This document shows positions 18,291-26,145 of a stretch of DNA of 64,000 nucleotides, piece by piece. Each line of letters opens with the position of its first letter. The first letter of the stretch is position 1. Under the pieces are notes generated by a model that worked only from the letters and a program-made list of their open reading frames with translations, did not search any database and was not told the origin of the DNA. This DNA comes from Vreelandella zhanjiangensis DSM 21076 (GTDB lineage: Bacteria; Pseudomonadota; Gammaproteobacteria; Pseudomonadales; Halomonadaceae), in assembly GCF_000377665.1 (NCBI RefSeq), contig NZ_KB898649.1, forward strand, positions 1-64,000, written 5' to 3'. The position numbers and the translations under genes are program-made.

Positions 18291-18536
18291 AATTGCCTCT
18301 AACCGCTCAAAATATGAGCTTAGCATGTTGCGCAAATCGGGGCCTGCTGACGTTTCACCGCAGTCACCCCGCAACGTCAAATGTCCAAAATATCGAATAA
18401 AAAAATAGCAGCTATCAGGACTTGCGCTGGTCAGATGCGTTCTCATTGCGTAAACTGCCGCCCTTCCGGACCGGACCCCGGCACTTTGTTCAGCGCTTAC
18501 GCTGCACGAAAAATTCTCCGACAACGAGTATCAAGT

Positions 18537-19250
18537 ATGTCTAGCACTTCTTCTACCCCCTCTGTTTTACCAACTTCCACGGTGGTCATTTATTCTGGCG
18601 GCATGGATTCCTATACGATACTCCATCGCGCGATTCGCGAAGGCCTGGATGTTCACGCGCTGTCTTTCGACTATGGGCAACGCCATGCCCGCGAGCTGGA
18701 TGTCGCAGCGCGCGTCTGCAAACAGCTGAATATTCCCCATCAAATCGTGGACATTCGAGCCATTCACAGCTTGATTGATAATTCAGCCCTGACCAATCCC
18801 GACCAAGCCATGCCCACAGGTGACTACGCGGATGATAATTTACGGGCCACCGTTGTCCCCAACCGGAATATGATTCTGTTATCCCTGGCGATTGCCAAGG
18901 CGGTCAATATCGGTGCAGGCCGTGTAGATTATGGCGCCCACGGCGGTGATCACGTTTTATATCCCGATTGCCGGCCTGAGTTTGTCGACGCCATGAATCA
19001 TGTTGCGGGCATTGCCAACTTTGAGTCTGTATCACTGCACGCTCCTTACCTGCGCACGTCCAAAACCAACATTTTACGCGAAGGTCTGGCTATGGGGTTG
19101 GACTATCAACATACCTGGACCTGCTATGAAGGGCGCGAACTGGCCTGCGGTGAGTGCGGTAGCTGCCGTGAACGTCTGGATGCCTTTGCGGCGAACAATG
19201 CCGTCGACCCACTGCCATACGCCCCTCAGACTTCCCAGGAAAGCCGCTGA
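18537..19250 (+). CDS. queC: 7-cyano-7-deazaguanine synthase
   Basis: This 237-residue PP-loop enzyme converts 7-carboxy-7-deazaguanine to preQ0 in queuosine synthesis. It shows SGGMDS near residue 22 (ATP pyrophosphatase loop), [13 protein letters not shown], and the C-terminal zinc site [15 protein letters not shown]. The ATG at 18537 fits the family's start; an extension back to 18381 is unconserved. It shares its last base with the queE start, and together with two downstream genes forms a four-gene operon. I see no preQ1 riboswitch upstream. Confidence 0.93.
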   Translation: MSSTSSTPSVLPTSTVVIYSGGMDSYTILHRAIREGLDVHALSFDYGQRHARELDVAARVCKQLNIPHQIVDIRAIHSLIDNSALTNPDQAMPTGDYADDNLRATVVPNRNMILLSLAIAKAVNIGAGRVDYGAHGGDHVLYPDCRPEFVDAMNHVAGIANFESVSLHAPYLRTSKTNILREGLAMGLDYQHTWTCYEGRELACGECGSCRERLDAFAANNAVDPLPYAPQTSQESR

Positions 19251-19894
19251 TGTATCATGTTAAAGAGGCCTTTTACACCTTGCAGGGTGAAGGAGCGCAA
19301 GCGGGTCGTGCGAGCGTCTTTTGCCGCTTCAGCGGGTGTAATTTGTGGTCGGGGCGTGAGGCTGATCGCGCCACCGCAAAATGCACGTTCTGCGATACGG
19401 ATTTTATCGGCACCGATGGGCAAAACGGTGGGCGGTTCATAACGGCGGCTGATTTAGCCGCTCACATCCGTGCGTTATGGCCAAAAGACGCTTCAAACGC
19501 CGTACCGTACGTGGTGTTTACCGGCGGAGAGCCGCTGCTTCAGCTGGACGCGCCATTAATTGACATGCTTCACGATGAAGGCTTTGAAATCGCCGTTGAA
19601 ACCAACGGCACGTTACCGCCTCCCCCCGGCATTGACTGGCTATGCGTGAGCCCAAAGGGCAATAACGCACTGGCAGTTAGCGGGGGAAGTGAATTGAAGC
19701 TGGTCTTTCCGCAAGTGGACGCACAGCCTGAGCAGTTTAAACACCTGGCTTTTGACCACTTCTTTTTGCAACCCATGGATGTAAGCCCGCTGGGCCAGCA
19801 AGCCGATACCATTGCCAGTGCCACACAGTATTGCATGGCTAACCCCCAGTGGCGCCTTTCGCTTCAAATGCACAAAATAGCAGGGTTTGACTAA
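19250..19894 (+). CDS. queE: 7-carboxy-7-deazaguanine synthase (radical SAM)
   Basis: This 214-residue radical SAM enzyme converts 6-carboxytetrahydropterin to 7-carboxy-7-deazaguanine. The N-terminus reads YTLQGEGAQAGR and FCRFSGCNLW. The cluster cysteines are spaced C-x14-C-x2-C (CNLW...KCTFCD), the extended spacing typical of QueE, and TGGEPLLQ follows near residue 85. Its start shares a base with queC, and its stop shares a base with the next gene, so the operon is tightly coupled. Confidence 0.92.
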   Translation: MYHVKEAFYTLQGEGAQAGRASVFCRFSGCNLWSGREADRATAKCTFCDTDFIGTDGQNGGRFITAADLAAHIRALWPKDASNAVPYVVFTGGEPLLQLDAPLIDMLHDEGFEIAVETNGTLPPPPGIDWLCVSPKGNNALAVSGGSELKLVFPQVDAQPEQFKHLAFDHFFLQPMDVSPLGQQADTIASATQYCMANPQWRLSLQMHKIAGFD

Positions 19895-20727
19895 TGGCTT
19901 TATTTGTAAATCAGTTAACCCATATTGATGTGTCTTTATGGTGCCCTCAGCGTGGGCTTGTAGGCTGCAGCTGGCAGGTGGACGCACTCCTTGAAGGAGC
20001 GCTGGGTGAAGACGGCATGCTGTTTGATTTTGGTGAAGTAAAGCCTTGGATCAAGCGCACCCTGGATGGTGGGCTTGATCATACGCTGCTGATTCCTACT
20101 CAAGCGCCGGGCATTACCGTCACCGAATGTGACGAAGGCCTTTGTATCCGCACAACGACCCCCTACCCCATGGAAGTGCGCGGGCCTGCCGAAGCGTTTA
20201 GCCTACTTCCCTGGGAAAGCGTTACGCTTGAACAGGTAGCCAAGTATTTAAGCCACACGCTAACCGAGCAGCGCCCGGCCAACGTTGACCGCGTCACGCT
20301 GACGTTGAGTGATGAGGCGATTAACGGGGCAGCCTATGGCTACAGCCATGGCCTGAAACGCCATCAGGGTAACTGCCAGCGGATTGCCCATGGGCACCGC
20401 TCACGGCTCGCTATCTGGCAATCAGGTGAGCGCCAATCGGGGTTAGAAACACACTGGGCCAACTGGCTGGATAACCGGTATCTGCTCGAACAGGCCGATA
20501 TTGAACACCAAGATGATGAATTTTTAACCTGCAGCTACCAGGCCGCCCAGGGGGCTTTTACCATTCGCCTGCCGATAAACCGCTGCGCGGTCCTTCCGGG
20601 GCCCACCACGGTTGAAAATATTGCTATTTGGCTGGCACGCAGCATCGCCCAAGATAGTGGTCAGGCAACCCATGTACAGGCGTTCGAGGGCATTAATAAA
20701 GGCGCGTTTGCGGAAGCGGCTCCATGA
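19894..20727 (+). CDS. Tandem QueD-like (6-carboxytetrahydropterin synthase family) fusion protein
   Basis: This 277-residue protein has two QueD/PTPS-like halves. The N-terminal half (about 1-125) has the GMLFDFGEVK...LDHTLL core with the catalytic Asp62-His63 pair, but its zinc site is lost (GCSWQ replaces HGHSY). The C-terminal half (about 130-277) has the zinc histidines H152, H166 and H168, the cysteine C161 (CQRIAHGH), PTTVEN (E241) and a late Glu265, but its Asp-His pair is D193-N194. In PTPS enzymes the active site is shared between subunits, so the two halves could build one hybrid site. Its place between queE and ykgJ supports a role in 6-carboxytetrahydropterin synthesis. No other queD is in the window. 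Confidence 0.75.
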   Translation: MALFVNQLTHIDVSLWCPQRGLVGCSWQVDALLEGALGEDGMLFDFGEVKPWIKRTLDGGLDHTLLIPTQAPGITVTECDEGLCIRTTTPYPMEVRGPAEAFSLLPWESVTLEQVAKYLSHTLTEQRPANVDRVTLTLSDEAINGAAYGYSHGLKRHQGNCQRIAHGHRSRLAIWQSGERQSGLETHWANWLDNRYLLEQADIEHQDDEFLTCSYQAAQGAFTIRLPINRCAVLPGPTTVENIAIWLARSIAQDSGQATHVQAFEGINKGAFAEAAP

Positions 20728-21008
20728 GCGATGACGACATCATTGCAAAACAGCCATCAGGCTGCCGGGCGGGGTGCGGCGCGTGCTGCATCGCGCCCTC
20801 TATCAGCTCAGCGATCCCCGGCATGCCTCAGGGCAAGCCCGCCGGGGTACGCTGCATTCAGTTAGATGAAGGCAATTTATGTCGTCTATTTGGTGATCCG
20901 CGCAGGCCCGAGGTGTGCGGCAACTTTCAATTTGATATCAGCGTATGTGGCGAGCAGCGTGAACAAGCGCTCGCCACATTGGCCTACCTTGAGGCCGAGA
21001 CACGCTAA
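20724..21008 (+). CDS. YkgJ family cysteine cluster protein
   Basis: This 94-residue protein has the YkgJ-type metal-binding pattern: CRAGCGACC near residues 14-22, then RCIQL, CRLFGD and RPEVCGNFQ, with a last Cys in SVCG. The conserved cysteines suggest a zinc or iron-sulfur site; the function is unknown. It overlaps the QueD-like gene by 4 nt (ATGA), so it is the fourth gene of the queuosine operon. Confidence 0.8.
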   Translation: MSDDDIIAKQPSGCRAGCGACCIAPSISSAIPGMPQGKPAGVRCIQLDEGNLCRLFGDPRRPEVCGNFQFDISVCGEQREQALATLAYLEAETR

Positions 21009-21033
21009 GAATTCAAGCTACCCTTCTATCCAC

Positions 21034-24000
21034 CTATCCTTCTACACCCGCAGGCTGAGTTAAACGACGATCAAGCAGGCTTACCCAGCGCACCAGCACC
21101 GGTGCATCGCTGTGGCTAACGTCCTTCAGCAAATGCCGAAATGCCTCTTTGGCCTGAAGGTCACTCGGCTCGATATGCGTTAGCCATAGCTCCAATGCCT
21201 CTAACTCCTGATGTCGGTTGCCATGATCTCGCGCCTGGCTAATCGCCATTTCGGCAAGCGCTCTGACTTCGCTTGCGGGGTGGCCAAGCTGATGGCGCAC
21301 TTTCGCCAAGAGCGTGGCAAGCTCAGGTAAGAACAGTGTCGTTCGGTCACGGGCGATAATCAGGCATTGGTCGAGATAGTCTTCAGCGGCCTGCAGCTCG
21401 CCAAGCTCAATACAGGCATCGATATACCATAGAGATGGCCGCTGATAACGATCGCGCCCTTTAAGCTCGGTCATTTGATCCAGGCTTTCGCGGATTTGAA
21501 CAAGGCCATTCTGATCTCCCGCCAAGGCACGCTGCCAGCCAATCACGCCCTGCGCAGAGATCTGCCACAGCTGCAAATCGGGCGTGCCGGTCATAGCCGC
21601 GGCGCGCTCTGCATGACGCGCTGCAAGATGCACATGGCCCAGCTGACGATATAAAGCAGCGGCGAAAAGCAGCGCCATGGCCAGAGTACCTGGATGGCCA
21701 ATTTTCTCTGCCAGACGAAGCGCCGCCGCGACCTGACGCTCAGCACGTTGGTAATCCCCGCGTAAGCAGAGTGTCCAGCCCTGGAAACAGGCGGCGGTTA
21801 CCTGAGGATGATCCGAGAACGGCAGCCATTCGATCATCATCTGAGCATTAAGCGGATCGATTTCATCCAAATGGTCATGGGCCTGCTGAATCCGCCCCGC
21901 CCAATACTCGCACTGTGCCCGGGCATAATCCGCCAGGCGCCGATAACGCGGGTCTTCCAGGCGTTCGGCAATATCGGTAAGGGTCGAGGCCAGCGCAAAG
22001 GCATCCGCATGGGCATAGCGCTGGCTGCGCCCTACCCATAATCCCCATTTAACCAGGAACACCTGCTCTAGCTCTTCCGGGTCGTCCAGCATATCGCTGC
22101 CCGATTCGCGCAGCAGTTCACGGGCACGCACAAAGCTTTCATGAGCAATGGGTGAACCGTGCCCTTCCAGTGCAAACGCCGCTTGGCCGCGTACCGTAAG
22201 CAGACTGACTTCTCGCTCTACTTGATGTTCAACGTGGCGTAAACTGGCCAACCCTGCGTCGGCCATACGCAGCGCCGTGCGGTTGGCACTTACCTTCAAT
22301 GCCTCACGGGCAGACAGTTCGAAATAACGCGCCCCACGCGCATAGTGGCCGCTTCTGCGTAAATGGGTCGCGAAATCGCCCGGGTGGCGGCTAATCCACA
22401 TTGGAAAGCGCTCTTCGATAAGCGTAACAACCTGCTGGTGAAGCTTAACCCGCACATCGCGTGGGCAGGAAAGGTAGGCGGCTTCCTGAAGTAGCTGATG
22501 GATAAACTGGTACTCTTGCTCGCCTTCTTCCTTATTGATGGGCTCGATAATTTCCAGCTGACGCATATGCTCAATCGCTTGGGCTAACCGGCTATGCTCC
22601 CAACCGCTACATTCGAGCAGAAAATCCAATCGAAAGCGTCGGCCAAGTACCGCGGCCACATGGGCAATTGCGCGATCCGTTTCCAACTGATCAATCCGGC
22701 TGGCCAATAGGCCAAGCAGCCCCTTGGGCAATTCATCGAACTGAACGCTGCGACCTTCGCGACGATCCATATCCAGGCGCCGACAGATTTCCTGCATATA
22801 AAGTGGAACACCATCGCAGCGCTCGATAATCTGGTTGCGCAGCCGTGGGCTTAAATGGATGCGATAACGTCGCGACAGCTGGGAAAGCAAGCGCGATGAC
22901 TGTAGCGCATCCAGCTTGCTCAGATTGATTTGCTGATCCCAATGAAGCTTGACTGGCAACGGCTCACGCCCATGATGGCTTGCGACCAGCATAAAGGCGG
23001 TATTGATAGGCAGGCGTGCCTGCAGCCCTGCCAACACTTTAAAGGAAGGCTCATCGATCCACTGTAAATCATCAATCATCAATGCCAGCGTGCGCTCCTG
23101 GGTTTGACGATCGATCAACCCATGAAGCAGCTGCACAACCATCTCCACCGCCTCGCCATTTTGGGCAAGCTGGGTCACTTCCTGAACATCACGAACCCCA
23201 AGCGCTTCCTCAAGCAAATGCTGACGGCTTTCATTGGTCTGCGTTAGGCCCAGCGCTGCCTGCAGGTTAGTCAGGGTTTCCAGCGTAGGGGGCGCATCCA
23301 GATACCAAGCCACCAAATGACGCGCCACGCCATAGGGCTCAAGTACCGATAATCGGGTCGTCGGCTGCCAGCAAATCGACGCATCACGGCTCAGTTCCAG
23401 CTGACGAAAGCCCACCATTAACGCAGATTTACCCATGCCTGAGGCGCCACGTACCAACACACTCTGACGTAGACCAATACCGGCCCTGGCCAGCGCATCA
23501 CGAAGCGTGCGCAGTGAAGTTTCGCGGCCTACTAAGCTCGGCGGTAACGCATCCCGCCCGCCTTCATTCTGGCCTAGCACCAGCGCGCGCAGGCGTACGC
23601 GCCCATCGCTTGCCACCAGGCGGGATACCAGGCGAGGCTGTAGATCAAGTGCTGGCGGCATGTGCTGGCTAGCTTCCTGGGAAATCACCAGCTCGCTGCC
23701 TTCGGCGGCACTCATCAGCTCCAAGGACACCTGAGTCACTTGACCCAGAGGGTCGGCTAGCTGACGCTCGGGCAGATAGACCACCTGACCACTATTTAAT
23801 CCAGCCGCCAGTTCAAAGGTGGGAGGTACGCCCTCACCTTCCCAATAGCGGGCCGACTCCTGCGGTAGCGCTTGCTGGCAGTGCTCGTAAAGCGCCACCA
23901 GCTCGGCAAGCTGATGCGCAGGGCCGTGGGTGCCAAAACAGGCAAGCCCCAACCCGCCGGTCGCGCCGGGTAGCCAGAAGCCGCCCAGGTGATGGCACTG

Positions 24001-24933
24001 TTGTTCAAGCCAGCGCAACAGTTCCAGCTGCAAAGCCAGGCAGTTGCGCGTAGCCGTGCGCTCCTGCCAGTCGCCTCGCAGGCGCAATCGAATTGCCATC
24101 ACGGAAAGCTGGCGAAGCTCAATTTCATCATCGCGCAGAGGTTTGCTGTCTGCGGCCAGCACGCGCGAAAAAGCCCCCTGCGGGCTCATGGCACGCGGGT
24201 CGTGCGATCCATCTGACCAATAGCTGGCTAATTGCAGAAAGCTGGGCTCTGGCTGCTGCCCCGAGAGCGCCAGCAACTGCAGGTAACCGTTGTACTGTTC
24301 ATGCGCGGCGGCGATTTGATTCTGCTCGGCGAGTTGGCGTACCCAGCGCTCATGAAACGGCGCGTAGCCCGAAAAACGGCTGACCAAGCCTTCAAGCATC
24401 GCATCCGGCACGCCTTCATGCGCCTCCAGTACCTGCTCAGCAAACCGAATGACGCGCTGGCGCCATTCATTACGTACCTGCACGAGCCAACGCTGAAATT
24501 CGCTACAGTTGGCAAGCTGTAGTTCCTCGACCAAGTCCCCCTGGTAGCAGGTTAATACCGCTGTCAGCGTTGACAGATCCCGCGGCCCTTCCAATAGCTG
24601 CTGTAGCTCATGTAAATCAACCCGCCAGGAGACCGGCAGCTGGAACGCGATGGTTTGACGCGAAACGTTTAGAATCTGCTCAGCGTTACTACCCAACGAA
24701 TGACGCAAGCAGTGCAGCGCATGACGTAAGTTGGTTCGGCCAGATGAAAGCCCCTGGTCTGGCCACAGCAGCTCGGCCAGTACCGCGCGATTCACCGGCT
24801 GGCGATGAAGCAGTAAATACACCAGCAGCGCTTTGACTTTGTCATAGCTAAAGTGGGTCAGCACATCATCGCCCTGGGAAAGGGAAAAATGGCCAAAAAG
24901 GATTAGCTGATCAGACTCACGAGCATCGCGCAT
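21034..24933 (-). CDS. Large BTAD/STAND ATPase transcriptional regulator with degenerate cyclase domain
   Basis: This is a 1299-residue protein. Residues 10-100 look like an OmpR/SARP-type winged helix (FGHFSLSQGDD, KALLVYLLLHR, LAELLWPD). Residues 105-240 match a bacterial transcriptional activation domain. Residues 275-450 resemble a class III nucleotidyl cyclase (FWLPGATGGLGLACFG, AAGLNSGQVV, LSGQ-like GQVTQVSLELMS), but the metal-binding aspartates are missing. A STAND/AAA ATPase follows with Walker A GASGMGKS at 496-503 and Walker B LALMIDDLQW at about 616-625. The rest (about 850-1290) is TPR-like helical repeats. It should be an ATP-gated transcription factor; its signal and targets are unknown. 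It precedes nothing obvious; miaE lies upstream in the same direction, 30 nt away. Confidence 0.8.
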   Translation of the reverse strand: MRDARESDQLILFGHFSLSQGDDVLTHFSYDKVKALLVYLLLHRQPVNRAVLAELLWPDQGLSSGRTNLRHALHCLRHSLGSNAEQILNVSRQTIAFQLPVSWRVDLHELQQLLEGPRDLSTLTAVLTCYQGDLVEELQLANCSEFQRWLVQVRNEWRQRVIRFAEQVLEAHEGVPDAMLEGLVSRFSGYAPFHERWVRQLAEQNQIAAAHEQYNGYLQLLALSGQQPEPSFLQLASYWSDGSHDPRAMSPQGAFSRVLAADSKPLRDDEIELRQLSVMAIRLRLRGDWQERTATRNCLALQLELLRWLEQQCHHLGGFWLPGATGGLGLACFGTHGPAHQLAELVALYEHCQQALPQESARYWEGEGVPPTFELAAGLNSGQVVYLPERQLADPLGQVTQVSLELMSAAEGSELVISQEASQHMPPALDLQPRLVSRLVASDGRVRLRALVLGQNEGGRDALPPSLVGRETSLRTLRDALARAGIGLRQSVLVRGASGMGKSALMVGFRQLELSRDASICWQPTTRLSVLEPYGVARHLVAWYLDAPPTLETLTNLQAALGLTQTNESRQHLLEEALGVRDVQEVTQLAQNGEAVEMVVQLLHGLIDRQTQERTLALMIDDLQWIDEPSFKVLAGLQARLPINTAFMLVASHHGREPLPVKLHWDQQINLSKLDALQSSRLLSQLSRRYRIHLSPRLRNQIIERCDGVPLYMQEICRRLDMDRREGRSVQFDELPKGLLGLLASRIDQLETDRAIAHVAAVLGRRFRLDFLLECSGWEHSRLAQAIEHMRQLEIIEPINKEEGEQEYQFIHQLLQEAAYLSCPRDVRVKLHQQVVTLIEERFPMWISRHPGDFATHLRRSGHYARGARYFELSAREALKVSANRTALRMADAGLASLRHVEHQVEREVSLLTVRGQAAFALEGHGSPIAHESFVRARELLRESGSDMLDDPEELEQVFLVKWGLWVGRSQRYAHADAFALASTLTDIAERLEDPRYRRLADYARAQCEYWAGRIQQAHDHLDEIDPLNAQMMIEWLPFSDHPQVTAACFQGWTLCLRGDYQRAERQVAAALRLAEKIGHPGTLAMALLFAAALYRQLGHVHLAARHAERAAAMTGTPDLQLWQISAQGVIGWQRALAGDQNGLVQIRESLDQMTELKGRDRYQRPSLWYIDACIELGELQAAEDYLDQCLIIARDRTTLFLPELATLLAKVRHQLGHPASEVRALAEMAISQARDHGNRHQELEALELWLTHIEPSDLQAKEAFRHLLKDVSHSDAPVLVRWVSLLDRRLTQPAGVEG

Positions 24934-24963
24934 GATACATATCCTGACTGGGCTAGCGGTGCA

Positions 24964-25620
24964 TTAAGCAGGCACACCGCTATGAAAACGAAAAGCCGTA
25001 TCGGGTGACGTTATCAGCTCTGCTTCCTGGGCGACAAAAAAAGCGATTCGTTCATCAATTGAATCGTTGGTTTGTTGCTGCGCAAGCAAAAGATAGTCTT
25101 CAAAATGGCGCCCTTCAGACTTCACCAGCGTACGGTAAAATTTGGCCAGCTCTTCATCCAAATACGGGATCAGCCGCGCGAACCGCTCACAGCTACGCGC
25201 TTCAATTAACGCCCCAATAATCAACACGTCAATCAAGCGCTCAGGGTCATTACTGCGAACATGGCGCCGCAAACCTTCGGCATAGCGTGAAGCCGTTAAG
25301 TGTCGGTATTCAACGCCACGTTTCTCCATTAAGCCAACTACCTGCTCAAAGTGCAGGAGTTCTTCACGTGCCAGCTGCGACATTTTGCTTAATAAAAGGG
25401 GCTGATCCACATAGCGATACAGCAGGCTCATGGCGGTCGAAGCTGCTTTTTTCTCACATTGAGCGTGATCGATAAGCAGTATTTCCGGATTACTCAATGC
25501 CCACTGAAGCCAGCTATCCGGCGTTTGGCATGCAAGAAATGCATTAAGGCTTTCTGGCAGTAGATCGTTTGCTTGAACGCCATGATCCGCTGTTTTTAAT
25601 TCATTAAGTTGTATCAACAT
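24964..25620 (-). CDS. miaE: tRNA-(ms2io6A)-hydroxylase
   Basis: This 218-residue diiron oxygenase of the ferritin-like fold hydroxylates the isopentenyl group of ms2i6A37 in tRNA. The diiron ligands are visible as E and ExxH pairs: HAQCEKKAAS, REELLHFEQV, GALIEARSCERF and SEGRHFEDY. The start at 25620 (ATGTTGATACAA) is chosen from family length; an ATG 36 nt upstream is in frame. The regulator gene at 21034-24933 follows 30 nt downstream. Confidence 0.9.
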   Translation of the reverse strand: MLIQLNELKTADHGVQANDLLPESLNAFLACQTPDSWLQWALSNPEILLIDHAQCEKKAASTAMSLLYRYVDQPLLLSKMSQLAREELLHFEQVVGLMEKRGVEYRHLTASRYAEGLRRHVRSNDPERLIDVLIIGALIEARSCERFARLIPYLDEELAKFYRTLVKSEGRHFEDYLLLAQQQTNDSIDERIAFFVAQEAELITSPDTAFRFHSGVPA

Positions 25621-25632
25621 AACATTTTTCCG

Positions 25633-25668
25633 AGCGTTTATTTCACTATTGTACAATACATAAACGCT
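25633..25668. repeat. Nested palindrome upstream of miaE
   Basis: AGCGTTTAT (25633-25641) and ATAAACGCT (25660-25668) form a 9-bp inverted repeat that encloses a second perfect 10-bp palindrome, ATTGTACAAT (25648-25657). It begins 13 bp upstream of the miaE start. This could be an operator; no regulator can be named. Confidence 0.5.
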
Positions 25669-26002
25669 GAGGGCGTTTGACCTATCTCATTACTTGTATA
25701 CTAAATAAATCGTCTACGTAAGCACGCTGTAACACTTCTTATATAGCAAAACGCTAATGTCAAAAATACCGTTTGTGATGCTTTGGCGCTTTTTTACACA
25801 AGCAGCAAAATAATCTTAGCGTTATAAAGCGTAGGTTATGGTAACGCGCTGTAACGCCCATCGCATCTTTATCGCCCTATTCATTGAACGTTTTAAGCTT
25901 GATAGCGTCGTTTTAGTGGTTAACTGATTAAAAATACAGACATTTTAAAATCACCGCTTCTCCCCTTCATATAAAGTACAACATGCGAGCCAACCCTTCT
26001 TC
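25669..26002. other. Non-coding stretch between miaE and the acnB promoter
   Basis: A/T-rich intergenic DNA with no supported gene. It holds several short AACGCTAA- or AGCGTTATAAAGCG-like elements (near 25749-25756 and 25819-25832) that echo the palindrome upstream of miaE. I see no clear promoter or terminator in it. Confidence 0.5.
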
Positions 26003-26031
26003 TTAACATTGTCGACAGTTTCCCGTAGAAT
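26003..26031 (+). promoter_or_regulatory. Promoter of acnB
   Basis: TTAACA (26003-26008) and TAGAAT (26026-26031) are separated by 17 bp, each one base from the sigma70 consensus. The start site would be near 26038, leaving a leader of about 108 nt before the acnB GTG. Confidence 0.65.
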
Positions 26032-26145
26032 CCGTGCCATCCAACCAGACGCTGTTTGTCAAGCGTATGTCATGTGTCCGAGCGCACGCTTTAATACCGT
26101 GAAAGTGTGTGTTCGCCACCATAAAGCAGATGAGAGGGCCCCAAC

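Noticed and set aside
18291..18524. N-terminal extension of the SRPBCC protein
   Set aside because: The extension does not resemble the family, and a good start with a ribosome-binding site lies at 18290.
18291..18536. preQ1 riboswitch upstream of queC
   Set aside because: No preQ1-I, -II or -III core could be recognised; only a divergent promoter region is likely.
21034..24933. STAND ATPase as an antiviral (Avs-type) defence protein
   Set aside because: The N-terminus is a winged helix plus BTAD rather than a nuclease or other effector, and no defence genes are adjacent.
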